DNA from: Tropicimonas_B omnivorans | Lineage (GTDB): Bacteria > Pseudomonadota > Alphaproteobacteria > Rhodobacterales > Rhodobacteraceae | Assembly: GCF_031846565.1 (NCBI RefSeq) | Contig: NZ_JAVRHL010000001.1 | Location: 620,001-684,000, forward strand | DNA length: 64,000 nucleotides | Reading direction: 5' to 3' | Shown: piece after piece, positions 44,278 to 52,282 of the stretch | How positions within the stretch are numbered: the first letter of the stretch is position 1 | Layout of the letters: the number at the start of each line of letters is the position of its first letter | Made by a program: the position numbers and the translations under genes | Notes under the pieces: model-generated | The model's input: the letters and a program-made list of their open reading frames with translations, nothing else | What the model was told of the DNA's origin: nothing | Database searches by the model: none

Positions 44278-44651
44278 GCTGCCTTCCCCTGTGGTGCAAG
44301 ACCGCGCATGACGGATCTGTTGATGTCGACGAGGGGTTCGGCGCCCATTTCGCGGCGCAGGACCTGGCGGCTGTGGTGGTCGACGAACCGGGCGAGGTAG
44401 AAGAGGCGAGCACGAAGTTCGCTGGGCAAGCCGTTGTCCGTATCCGCGAGGTCCGCCGCCAGGATGATCCAAAGGCGGCGGTTGGCATGGACGGCGGAGG
44501 CCAGGGCCGCGAAGTCGTCGGGGCCTGCAGAACATGCGGATTGCAGGCGTCGGGTGACGTCTGCGAAGACGGCGTATTCGGTGCCGCGCTGTGTTCGGAT
44601 CGGCGCCGATCCGGATCCGTAGGCCATTCGGGCCATGTCGACTGCGTTCAC
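44274..44651 (-). CDS. flaF: Flagellin biosynthesis regulator FlaF
   Basis: FlaF is required for flagellin translation or secretion and acts opposite to FlbT. The 125-residue helical protein has ARMAYGSGSAPIRTQRGTEYAVFADVTRRL at the N-terminus (key R-T-x-R-x-x-E-Y), HANRRLWIILAADLADTDNGLP and the terminal LVDINRSVMRGL. The GTG start follows GGAAA. It is the first of three overlapping genes after fliC. Confidence 0.93.
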   Translation of the reverse strand: MNAVDMARMAYGSGSAPIRTQRGTEYAVFADVTRRLQSACSAGPDDFAALASAVHANRRLWIILAADLADTDNGLPSELRARLFYLARFVDHHSRQVLRREMGAEPLVDINRSVMRGLAPQGKAA

Positions 44652-44694
44652 TGGATTTCCTTCCGGATGTTCGTGTCTCGAACACTAGATCGGG

Positions 44695-44722
44695 TCGGGG
44701 GCGCGATTGACCGCGCCCCCGA
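44695..44722. terminator. Strong hairpin between fliC and flaF
   Basis: A perfect 11-bp stem (TCGGGGGCGCG / CGCGCCCCCGA) with a 6-nt loop lies 7-35 bp after the fliC stop. It lacks a U-tract, so it may end or stabilise the abundant fliC transcript while letting some read-through into flaF-flbT. Confidence 0.6.
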
Positions 44723-44729
44723 TTGTGCC

Positions 44730-45998
44730 TTAGCGGAACAGCGAGAGGATCGACTGCGGCGCCTGGTTGGCGATGGACAGGGACTGGACGCCCAGCTGCT
44801 GCTGCACCTGCAGCGCCTGCAGCTTGGCGCTCGTTTCTTCCATGTCCGCATCCACCAGCGTACCGATTCCGGCCGTCAGGGCATCGGACAGCTCGTCGAT
44901 GAAGTTCGCCTGGGTCTCGATACGGCCCTGGACGGAACCGAATGCTGCCGCGGCGGTCGTTGCGGACTGGATCATGCCCTCGATGTTCCCGAGCGCGGTT
45001 TCGGCATCGGTTTCGGTGGCAACGCTCAGGTTCTCGAGTTGAGCCAGGGCGCCCGTGCCACGTTCCTGCGTCAGAGAGATGGCGATGCCCGCCTCGTTCG
45101 TCAGGTTCTCGACGTCGAGGGTGCCCGCGCCGAGGGACAGGTCGAACTTCGTATCGTCAAGACCAGCTGCGGCCAGACCGTTCTTGAGCCCCGACAGGAC
45201 GGCGTTGTTGTCGTCCCCGGCCTGCACCGTATAGCTGCCTTCGGTGTTGCCAACCTTGAGACGGAGGACGTCGCCGGCGACGAGACCCGTGCTGACAGAG
45301 GTGTCGACACCGGCTTCGCTCGCCTTCAGTGCTGCAGCGCCCGCCGCGGCACCGGCCGTATCGAGGAAGTTCGTGCCGAGGGCGACCTGTGTCGTGTCGT
45401 TCGCGCCCCCATTCTCGGTCAGCGTCGCGACGCTGTTGGTGGCAGCGGTGACGGCAGTGCCGGCGGTCGTCGAGAGGTTCTGGGCATCCACGCCGATGTT
45501 GGAGATGGCAACGCCGCCGCTGGCGTTGCGATCAAGCGAGGACAGGATGTCGGAACCGAGATTGCCGTTGGCATTGAAGGCGCTGCTGGAGCCATCGACG
45601 AGGTTCAGGCCGTTGAACTGCGCGGCACCGACGACGGACTTGATCTGATCCGTCAGGGCATCGACGTCATCCTGCAGCGTGGCACGGGAGACGTTGTCGG
45701 ACTGGGCCGCGACAATCTTGCCCTTCATGTCGTTCAGAAGATCGACGACCGTTTCGGACGCCTGGCGGGCAACGGCAACGGTGGATTCGCCGAGGGAAAG
45801 GCTCTCGGAGATGCCCTTGAAGCCTTTCACGTCGGATTCCATGACTTTCGAGATGGCCCAGACCGCGGCATTGTCCTTGGCCGAGGCGACGGACTTGCCC
45901 GTGGAGATCTCGGACTGGGTCTTGGTCAGGTTCGCATTGATCCCCTTGAGGGTCTGGAGCGCAACCATGGAGCTGGTGTTCGTCAGAATGCTGGACAT
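44730..45998 (-). CDS. fliC: Flagellin FliC
   Basis: The filament subunit. The 422-residue protein has the conserved D0/D1 N-terminus (TNTSSMVALQTLKGINANL, KTQSEISTGKSVASAKDNAAVWAIS) and C-terminus ending LSIANQAPQSILSLFR, with a variable Ala/Thr/Gly-rich D2 region between. Export is Sec-independent. It is the only flagellin in the window. A 205-bp leader region with a CtrA-like box lies upstream; AAGGA precedes the ATG. FlaF and FlbT are encoded immediately downstream. Confidence 0.97.
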   Translation of the reverse strand: MSSILTNTSSMVALQTLKGINANLTKTQSEISTGKSVASAKDNAAVWAISKVMESDVKGFKGISESLSLGESTVAVARQASETVVDLLNDMKGKIVAAQSDNVSRATLQDDVDALTDQIKSVVGAAQFNGLNLVDGSSSAFNANGNLGSDILSSLDRNASGGVAISNIGVDAQNLSTTAGTAVTAATNSVATLTENGGANDTTQVALGTNFLDTAGAAAGAAALKASEAGVDTSVSTGLVAGDVLRLKVGNTEGSYTVQAGDDNNAVLSGLKNGLAAAGLDDTKFDLSLGAGTLDVENLTNEAGIAISLTQERGTGALAQLENLSVATETDAETALGNIEGMIQSATTAAAAFGSVQGRIETQANFIDELSDALTAGIGTLVDADMEETSAKLQALQVQQQLGVQSLSIANQAPQSILSLFR

Positions 45999-46151
45999 AT
46001 GAGTAAGGTCCTTGAATTGGATCGGCGTGTTCCGCCTGTTTGCATCTTCCGCCGGGAGGGGGCGGTGCGTGGTCGGTATTCTGACCGAAGCGGGCCCTTT
46101 CGATGCCTGCCCATCCGTGCTGGATGCGAGGCCATGTCTGACGCTGAAACC

Positions 46152-46166
46152 CTAACGGGTGGCTAA
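46152..46166 (-). promoter_or_regulatory. CtrA-like box upstream of fliC
   Basis: On the fliC strand the sequence reads TTAG-N7-TTAG. It lies 154-168 bp before the fliC start codon, leaving room for a long 5' leader that could be the FlbT target. No sigma54-type TGGC-N8-GC element is evident in this region. Confidence 0.45.
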
Positions 46167-46203
46167 GGTGCACGGGTCAGACACGGAAGAATTGAAGTAA
46201 ATA

Positions 46204-46527
46204 TCAGCGTCTTCGTTCGAGGCGGCCGCTTGCGGGTGTTCCTTTGGCGGAGCCGGAGGCGTCGTAGGTCCGGAGCGGTGCGCTTGTTTCCGCGATACGT
46301 GAGAGCGCAGACTCGATCCCACGGGATGCCGCTTTCAGCAGGCGATGGTTCTCGGCACCGACCCGCCCAAGCGTTTCGGCAAGCGCGGCGGCAGGGCTGA
46401 TCCCCTTGGCGAGGATCTCTTCCTTCCGCGCGGCGATGTCCTCGAGCCGGGCGAGGTCACCGGACAGGAGGGCCGCGCGTTCAGACTCGAGCACGCGCAG
46501 GAGACGCTTGGCGTTGCGTTCACTCAT
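46204..46527 (-). CDS. FlgN-like export chaperone
   Basis: This 107-residue helical protein has LLRVLESERAALLSGDLARLEDIAARKEEIL, the two-helix pattern of FlgN (ER..LL.GDL..L..L...KE), and a basic tail. FlgN protects the junction proteins FlgK and FlgL before export. The ATG at 46527 overlaps the stop of the rod-binding gene by 8 bases. It ends just before the fliC promoter region. Confidence 0.75.
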   Translation of the reverse strand: MSERNAKRLLRVLESERAALLSGDLARLEDIAARKEEILAKGISPAAALAETLGRVGAENHRLLKAASRGIESALSRIAETSAPLRTYDASGSAKGTPASGRLERRR

Positions 46528-46792
46528 TGCTCCGCCCCGCGATCTGCTGAAAGAGCTGCTCCGCAAGACCGATCCCCCCGGCATTCGCGATATGACGCGC
46601 CTGTTCGCGGCGCATCATGTCTGCAAATTGCGCCTCTCCGACGCCGCCGCCGAAACTCTCCCGCGCCTCGCCGAAGCCGGCGTGCTTCAGCATTTCGTCG
46701 AGGAATAACCCCTCGAGCTCTGCGGCGACCTTCCGGATCGCCGCGTTTCGGTCCGCCTGGGGCGGGGCGGGCGTGGTCGTTTCGATCAGCAT
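46520..46792 (-). CDS. Rod-binding protein FlgJ, N-terminal-type only
   Basis: A 90-residue protein with the FlgJ rod-capping domain: AAELEGLFLDEMLKHAGFGE and a later FADMMRREQARHIANAGGIGLAEQLFQQI (key blocks LEGLFLDEML and GGIGLAEQL). The glucosaminidase half of enterobacterial FlgJ is absent; wall cutting is likely supplied by the transglycosylase at 32041-32709. AGGAG lies 8 nt before the ATG. It is divergent from fliK and overlaps the FlgN-like gene. Confidence 0.88.
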   Translation of the reverse strand: MLIETTTPAPPQADRNAAIRKVAAELEGLFLDEMLKHAGFGEARESFGGGVGEAQFADMMRREQARHIANAGGIGLAEQLFQQIAGRSNE

Positions 46793-46838
46793 TCTGCCAC
46801 TCCTTTTCGTCTGTGGCAGCGCTATTACCGTCCCGCCG

Positions 46839-46853
46839 GTAAAGAAGTGGTAA
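46839..46853 (-). promoter_or_regulatory. Degenerate CtrA-like direct repeat near fliK/flgJ
   Basis: On the minus strand TTAC-N7-TTAC has the CtrA spacing but C at the fourth position of each half. It lies 47 bp before the flgJ-like start and 53 bp before fliK. Weak. Confidence 0.25.
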
Positions 46854-46905
46854 GGGGCTTGGGCTATCCAGCGGTGGTCGATACCCCGAGAGAGGCCCAC
46901 AGCCG

Positions 46906-48279
46906 ATGTTTCTCGCGCTGCCCCAGACTGTTCCGTCCGTGGCTCCCGAGCCTTCAAAAACGCCCGCGCTAGGCGCGACCAAGGGCGATTCGGGCGTGTC
47001 GTTCCTGTTCCACATGATGCCCGAGGTTGGTGTTCCGGACGGGGAGCAGGGCGCGGGATCGCCTGACGGGGAGACCCTTGGTGCCGGGAACGCCCCGGTG
47101 AACGCCCCGGATGCCGATCCGGATGCCCAGGCGGCGAACTCTTCGGAAATCGTGGATGTCGCCGGTGAGACCATCGCTCCGGTGGACGTTCCCTCGCATC
47201 GGGGCGAACCCGAAGGTGATGAGGCGGTGGACCCTGCGAATCTCCGGCCGGCGGAGGATCGGACGAGGGACTTGCGCACCGATGCCGCCAGGGCGGAGCT
47301 CGCGGCTCCCCCCCGGATCGAGGCGACCGGCGAAACGCCCATAAGAAGAGGGACGAGCGAGGCAGCAGACGTACCTCGGCAGCCCGAGCTCCGACCCGTG
47401 ACGAGCAACACGCCCGTACCTGGGCAACCGGTCGATATGCGCTCAGTTGATATGCGCGCCGTCGATGTGCGTTCGGTCGATATGCGTGCCGTCGATATGC
47501 GTGCGGCAGAGGGGCCGCCTGCCGTCACCGGACGCGTGGCCGGCGGGCAGAACCCGGTCGACGGTCCTGCCGCGACCGAGGAACGACAGGTGCAGGTGCG
47601 TGTCCTGGCGGATGGGAAGACTGAAGGGCGGGCTCTGCCGGAACGGGCGCCGCCCGAGGAGGTTGAGGACAAGCCGTTGCCCCGGGCCGCGGCACCCGAT
47701 CGAGTGACGCCACAGGTCAAGGTCCTGCCGCAGCAGGTCTTCCTCCAGCTGGCCACCGTCGATCCGGTGATCGGGGCCGGACAGGCAGAGACGGTTGTGA
47801 TGCCTCAAGGGGGCGGGGACGCGGGGACGCTGCAGAGCGCGTCTTCCGCCGGTCCTGCGAGCGCCCCCCAGTCCAGTCCGGCGCAGGCCCAGACCCAGGC
47901 CGCGGCAATCACCCAGCAGATCGCCGACGCCGCGCGGCGCCAACCCGATGGGCGCGTGGAGATTCGTCTCGACCCCGAGGAGCTCGGTCGGGTTAGCCTG
48001 ACCCTCTCCCGAGGCGAGAACGGGATGAGCGTCAGCGTCGTCGCCGACCGGCAGGAAACGCTCGACCTCATTCGGCGCCATTCCGAGCTTCTCGCCCGCG
48101 ATCTCGCCGGCCTTGGGTATGGCTCTGCGAGCTTCGACTTCTCCGGCGGATCCACCCGGCAGGGCAAGGACGACGATGCGCCGTTCCAGGCCGGAGGAGT
48201 TCTGTCGGACGTAGCCGGAGCAGAGCCTGTCGCTTCGATCGCAATGGCGCCGGGCACGGGCCTCGATCTCAGATTATAG
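46906..48279 (+). CDS. fliK: Hook-length control protein FliK
   Basis: FliK measures the hook and triggers the FlhB switch. The 457-residue protein has a long, disordered, acidic and Pro-rich ruler region and a compact C-terminal domain at about residues 335-410, with RRQPDGRVEIRLDPEELGRVSLTL and LIRRHSELLARDLAGLGY (key blocks RLDPEELGRV and LR.HS..L...L...G). The ruler contains five tandem copies of a VDMRA-type pentapeptide. It is followed by flgD after 10 bp. Confidence 0.9.
   Translation: MFLALPQTVPSVAPEPSKTPALGATKGDSGVSFLFHMMPEVGVPDGEQGAGSPDGETLGAGNAPVNAPDADPDAQAANSSEIVDVAGETIAPVDVPSHRGEPEGDEAVDPANLRPAEDRTRDLRTDAARAELAAPPRIEATGETPIRRGTSEAADVPRQPELRPVTSNTPVPGQPVDMRSVDMRAVDVRSVDMRAVDMRAAEGPPAVTGRVAGGQNPVDGPAATEERQVQVRVLADGKTEGRALPERAPPEEVEDKPLPRAAAPDRVTPQVKVLPQQVFLQLATVDPVIGAGQAETVVMPQGGGDAGTLQSASSAGPASAPQSSPAQAQTQAAAITQQIADAARRQPDGRVEIRLDPEELGRVSLTLSRGENGMSVSVVADRQETLDLIRRHSELLARDLAGLGYGSASFDFSGGSTRQGKDDDAPFQAGGVLSDVAGAEPVASIAMAPGTGLDLRL
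47431..47505 (+). repeat. Five tandem 15-bp repeats inside fliK
   Basis: Units start at 47431, 47446, 47461, 47476 and 47491 and encode VDMRS, VDMRA, VDVRS, VDMRA and VDMRA. The unit GTCGATATGCGTGCC varies at a few positions, many silent. Copy-number change would alter ruler length in steps of five residues without a frameshift. Confidence 0.9.
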
Positions 48280-48289
48280 GAGACCAAGA

Positions 48290-48955
48290 ATGGATGTTTC
48301 GCCAGCACAGCTCACCTCTCAGGGCACTCAGGCAAGCGCGAGCAAGGCGGCAAGCGCTGCCCTGTCGTCCGACTTCGAGACGTTCCTGAAGATGCTGACG
48401 ACCCAGATGGCCAACCAGGATCCGCTGAACCCGATGGAATCGTCGGATTTCGCGCTTCAGCTCGCGACGTTCTCCGGCGTCGAGCAGCAGGTCCAGACCA
48501 ATCAGTTGCTCGAGGGACTGGCCCAGTCGATGGGGGCCGGGAACATGGCGCAGCTTGCCGGATGGGTCGGCATGGAGGCGCGGGCGGAGGCGCCGGCCGC
48601 GTTCTCCGGGCGGCCGATTACCGTCGTGCCATCCCCTCCGGCCGAGGCCAGCACCGTCGATCTTGTGGTGCGGGACGCCGAAGGCGTGGAGCAGGACCGT
48701 GTTCGCATCGGGGCGAGCGGCTCGCCGCTGGACTGGACCGGAGAACTCATGGGGGGCGGGATGGCCGCGCCCGGGACCTACAGCTTCGAGACGGAGGCGC
48801 TGGACGAGGCGGGCGAGGTGATCTCGACCGACCCGGCGGAGGTCTACGTTCCGGTCACCGAGGCGCGGAACGCCGGGGGGCAGGTCCGACTGGTGCTCGC
48901 CGGCGGCGCGGAGGTCGCCGCCTCCGAGATCGTCTCTGTCAGGGCAGGACAGTAG
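48290..48955 (+). CDS. flgD: Hook cap protein FlgD
   Basis: FlgD caps the growing hook. The 221-residue protein has the N-terminal FETFLKMLTTQMANQDPLNPMESSDFALQLATFSGVEQQVQTNQLL (key blocks LTTQMANQDPLNPM and ATFSGVEQ), then an Ig-like/Tudor region with VDLVVRDAEGVEQDRVRIG. It is the last flagellar gene of the island and converges with ubiB, 10 bp away. Confidence 0.96.
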   Translation: MDVSPAQLTSQGTQASASKAASAALSSDFETFLKMLTTQMANQDPLNPMESSDFALQLATFSGVEQQVQTNQLLEGLAQSMGAGNMAQLAGWVGMEARAEAPAAFSGRPITVVPSPPAEASTVDLVVRDAEGVEQDRVRIGASGSPLDWTGELMGGGMAAPGTYSFETEALDEAGEVISTDPAEVYVPVTEARNAGGQVRLVLAGGAEVAASEIVSVRAGQ

Positions 48956-48965
48956 CGGACCGGCA

Positions 48966-50510
48966 TCAGAGCAGGGTCATGACCCACCCGGCAAGGAGCG
49001 CCGAGGCCGCGCCGAACGCGAACCACAGACCGCGTCTCCTCGGCTCCTCCCTCCGCCCCTGCTCCTGTGCCTGATCCCGCCGGTCCTTCTGCGATTCGCG
49101 CAGGAGATCCTCGGCGAGATGCGGCAGGCGCGGGCCGAACCGGGACAGGACACGCGCCGTCCGTGCCAGATCGCGTGCGAAGGCCTTGGGGCCGAGATTG
49201 TCGCGGATGTAGGTCTCGACCACGGGCTGCGCGGTGTTCCAGATGTTGATGCGTGGATTGAGCGACCGCGACACCCCTTCCACCACGACCATGGTGCGCT
49301 GCAGAAGAATGAGCTCCGTCCGCGTCTCCATCCCGAAACGCTCCGTGACCTCGAAGAGATAGGTCAGCAGGCGGCCCATCGAGATGCGGGAGGCGTCCAT
49401 GCCGAAGATCGGCTCGCCGACGGCGCGCAGGGCCCGGGCGAACTCGTCCACATCGCGGTCGGCCGGGACGTACCCCGCTTCGAAGTGCACTTCTGCAACC
49501 CGCCGGTAATCCTTGCGGATGAAGCCGTAGATGATCTCGGCATAGACCCGGCGGGTGTAATCGTCGATCCGCCCCATGATGCCGAAATCGAGGGCGATGA
49601 TGTCCCCCTCCGGAGAGACCTTCAGGTTCCCCTGATGCATGTCCGCATGGAAGTAGCCGTCCCGGAGCGCATGGTTGAGGAACAGCTCCAGCACCCGATC
49701 GCCGAGGGCCGCGCGGTCGTGCTGCATGGCATCGATCGACGGCAGGTCATTCGCGGGAATGCCTTCGGCCCAGTCCAGCGTCATCACCCTGCGGCCGGAG
49801 AGGAACCAGTGCACGCCCGGCACCCGGAACCCCTTGTCCGCCTTGGTATTCGCGGCGAATTCTGCGGCTGCGGAGGCTTCCATCCGCAGGTCGAGTTCAC
49901 CGAGCACGGTGTTCTCGAAATGCTCCACGACCTCGCGCGGCCGCAGGCGGCGGGAGGCGGGGTGAAGCGTCTCGATCACGGACGCGATCAGGTAGAACGC
50001 ATCGATATCCCGGCGGAAGGCCTGCTCGATGCCCGGCCGCAGCACCTTCACCGCAACCTCCTGTCCCGTCTCGGCGACACGCGCATGGTGAACCTGCGCA
50101 ATCGAAGCGGCGGCGACGGGCTCCGAGAATTCCGAGAAGAGCGTGTCGGGATCGGCTTCCAGCTCCGCGGAGACGGCGGCGAGCGCCTCGCTGCGCGGGA
50201 ACGGGGCGAGCTTGTCCTGCAGGACGCGGAGCTGGCGGGCGAGATCGTCGCCCACCACGTCCGGGCGCGTGGAGAGGATCTGGCCGAACTTGATGTAGGC
50301 CGGACCGAGCGCGGTCAGGGCGCGCGTTGCGGGTGGCAGCGCAGGATCGCCCTCGTCCCCGAGGAACCGGAACGGCCGCCCCAGGATACGCGCGACGGCG
50401 CGCAGGCGCGGCGGCGCATCCATCGCTTCGAGGACGACGCTCATCGCACCCGTCCTCTCGAGCGTCGCGCCGGTGCGGATCAGCCGCCAGATATTGTGGG
50501 GCCCGCGCAC
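48966..50510 (-). CDS. ubiB: UbiB, atypical kinase for ubiquinone synthesis
   Basis: This 514-residue ABC1/ADCK-family protein has the KxGQ motif (K74-Q77 in AYIKFGQILSTRPD), an ASIAQVH block, the ExD-type and DFG-like region with ALDFGIMGRIDD, and one or two C-terminal membrane helices, the last being GAASALLAGWVMTLL. It has ATPase rather than protein-kinase activity and supports ubiquinone assembly. It directly abuts ubiE upstream with no gap. Confidence 0.95.
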   Translation of the reverse strand: MRGPHNIWRLIRTGATLERTGAMSVVLEAMDAPPRLRAVARILGRPFRFLGDEGDPALPPATRALTALGPAYIKFGQILSTRPDVVGDDLARQLRVLQDKLAPFPRSEALAAVSAELEADPDTLFSEFSEPVAAASIAQVHHARVAETGQEVAVKVLRPGIEQAFRRDIDAFYLIASVIETLHPASRRLRPREVVEHFENTVLGELDLRMEASAAAEFAANTKADKGFRVPGVHWFLSGRRVMTLDWAEGIPANDLPSIDAMQHDRAALGDRVLELFLNHALRDGYFHADMHQGNLKVSPEGDIIALDFGIMGRIDDYTRRVYAEIIYGFIRKDYRRVAEVHFEAGYVPADRDVDEFARALRAVGEPIFGMDASRISMGRLLTYLFEVTERFGMETRTELILLQRTMVVVEGVSRSLNPRINIWNTAQPVVETYIRDNLGPKAFARDLARTARVLSRFGPRLPHLAEDLLRESQKDRRDQAQEQGRREEPRRRGLWFAFGAASALLAGWVMTLL

Positions 50511-51278
50511 CTAGATCTTCCACCCCGAATGAAGTGCCGCGATCCCGAGCGAGAGGTTGCGATACGCGACGCGCTCGAAGCCGGCGGTCCGGATCATGGA
50601 GGCGAAGGTGTCCTGATCGGGGAACTTGCGGATCGATTCCACGAGGTACTGGTAGCTGTCGCGGTCCCCCGTCACGAGCTTGCCCATGCCGGGAATGACG
50701 TTGAACGAGTAGGCGTCGTAGGCGCGGCGCAGCGCATCATTCGGGACGCGGGAAAATTCGAGAACCATCAGTCGCCCGCCGGGCTTCAGGACGCGGAACG
50801 CCTCGTTCAGGGCCTCTTGCGGCCGCGTGACGTTGCGGATTCCGAAGGCGATCGTGAAGACGTCGAAGGACGATGCCCGGAACGGCAGCGCCATCGCATC
50901 GCCCGCAACCCAATCCAGCCGCTCGGCGAAGTTCTCCGCGTCCGCGCGTCCGCGCCCGGCCTCGAGCATGGAGGCGGTGACGTCGCAGATCGTGGCCGTC
51001 GCGCTCGGCGCGCGCTTGAGGAACCGAAACGCGATGTCCCCCGTCCCGCCGGCCACGTCGAGAAGGGTCTGGCCGGGACGCGGTGCCAGCCAGTCCATCA
51101 TGGCATCCTTCCAGAGCCGGTGAACGCCACCGCTCATCAGGTCGTTCATCAGGTCATAGCGGGACGCGACGGAGGTGAAGACGCCCTGGACGAGCCCCTT
51201 CTTCTCGGACTCCGGGACGGTGCGTGCGCCGAAATGCGTTTCGGGGGACGTCGGGTCGCTCTGGGGATGATCGGTCAT
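50511..51278 (-). CDS. ubiE: Ubiquinone/menaquinone C-methyltransferase UbiE
   Basis: A 255-residue SAM-dependent methyltransferase. Family signatures are YDLMNDLMSGGVHRLWKD and the later RVLKPGGRLMVLEFS; the SAM-binding motif is LLDVAGGTGDIAFRF. It methylates the benzoquinol ring in ubiquinone synthesis. The ATG at 51278 places these blocks at the usual positions. It is divergent from mutM, with 88 bp between starts, and its TAG directly precedes ubiB. Confidence 0.96.
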   Translation of the reverse strand: MTDHPQSDPTSPETHFGARTVPESEKKGLVQGVFTSVASRYDLMNDLMSGGVHRLWKDAMMDWLAPRPGQTLLDVAGGTGDIAFRFLKRAPSATATICDVTASMLEAGRGRADAENFAERLDWVAGDAMALPFRASSFDVFTIAFGIRNVTRPQEALNEAFRVLKPGGRLMVLEFSRVPNDALRRAYDAYSFNVIPGMGKLVTGDRDSYQYLVESIRKFPDQDTFASMIRTAGFERVAYRNLSLGIAALHSGWKI

Positions 51279-51366
51279 GGGCCCTTGCCGTGGTGCAGAC
51301 CGCCCTTTCTTATAGGCCGTCCGGGGCAGGAGACAATGGACGGCCCGAACGACGAAGCGAGGATCG

Positions 51367-52218
51367 ATGCCCGAATTGCCCGAAGTCGAGACCGTCCGTC
51401 GGGGCCTTGTCCCGGCCATGGAGGGTCGCCGCATCGTCGCGGCGGACATCCGCCGGCCCGACCTTCGCTGGCCGTTGCCCGAGAAAATGGGGGAACGGCT
51501 GACGGGAGCGCGTGTCCTCGCGCTGCGTCGCCGCTCGAAGTACATCCTCGGCGAGCTCGACACCGGGGAGACCCTGCTGATCCATCTTGGGATGTCCGGG
51601 CGGATCCTGATCTCCGGCCATGCCGTCGGCGACTTCGTTCATGAAGCGAGCACGCCGCAGAAGCACGACCACGTGATCCTCGACATGGATGGCGGTGCCC
51701 GGGTGACGATGAACGACGCGCGGCGCTTCGGAGCGATGGACCTGATCGCGACGAAGGAGCTGGACGCGCATCCCCTCCTCGCCGGGCTGGGTCCGGAGCC
51801 CTTCGGCAATGCCTTCTCGGAGCCGTATCTCGTCCGGCGCCTCGCGGGGCGGAAGACGCCGATCAAGGCGGCCCTCCTCGATCAGAAAGTCGTGGCGGGT
51901 CTCGGCAATATCTATGTCTGCGAAGCACTTCACCGCGCCCGTATCTCGCCGAAGCGCCTCGCGGGCCGGGTGTCTGCGGAGCGCGTGGGGCGTCTCGTTC
52001 CGGTCATCCGCTCCGTGCTCGAAGAGGCGATCGCAGCCGGCGGCTCCTCCCTTCGGGATCATCGCCAAACGGACGGAGAGCTGGGATATTTCCAGCACGC
52101 GTTCCGCGTCTACGGCCGGGAGGGACAGCCTTGCGTGACGGACGGATGCCCGGGCGAGGTGCGCCGGATCGTGCAGTCCGGGCGGTCCACCTTCTATTGC
52201 CCGGTCTGCCAAAGATAG
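51367..52218 (+). CDS. mutM: Formamidopyrimidine-DNA glycosylase
   Basis: MutM excises 8-oxoguanine and nicks the DNA. The 283-residue protein begins MPELPEVETVRRGL with catalytic P2 and E3, has the lysine in RRSKYIL, LGMSGR, and NIYVCEALHRARISP. The C-terminal zinc finger is of the C-x4-C ... C-x2-C type (CVTDGC, FYCPVCQR) rather than C-x2-C in the first pair, a form common in alphaproteobacteria. Confidence 0.97.
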   Translation: MPELPEVETVRRGLVPAMEGRRIVAADIRRPDLRWPLPEKMGERLTGARVLALRRRSKYILGELDTGETLLIHLGMSGRILISGHAVGDFVHEASTPQKHDHVILDMDGGARVTMNDARRFGAMDLIATKELDAHPLLAGLGPEPFGNAFSEPYLVRRLAGRKTPIKAALLDQKVVAGLGNIYVCEALHRARISPKRLAGRVSAERVGRLVPVIRSVLEEAIAAGGSSLRDHRQTDGELGYFQHAFRVYGREGQPCVTDGCPGEVRRIVQSGRSTFYCPVCQR

Positions 52219-52282
52219 CTTGAACGCGAGGGCGTGGCTGCTAAGGCTACGTGCTTGTGACACCGTTAAGGGGATCCGCCCA

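Noticed and set aside
45999..46203. Sigma54 or sigma28 promoter for fliC
   Set aside because: No TGGC-N8-GC or TAAA-N15-GCCGATAA-like pair could be found on the fliC strand.
47431..47505. Short tandem repeats as a possible CRISPR or VNTR outside a gene
   Set aside because: Units are contiguous 15-mers with no spacers and lie in frame inside fliK.
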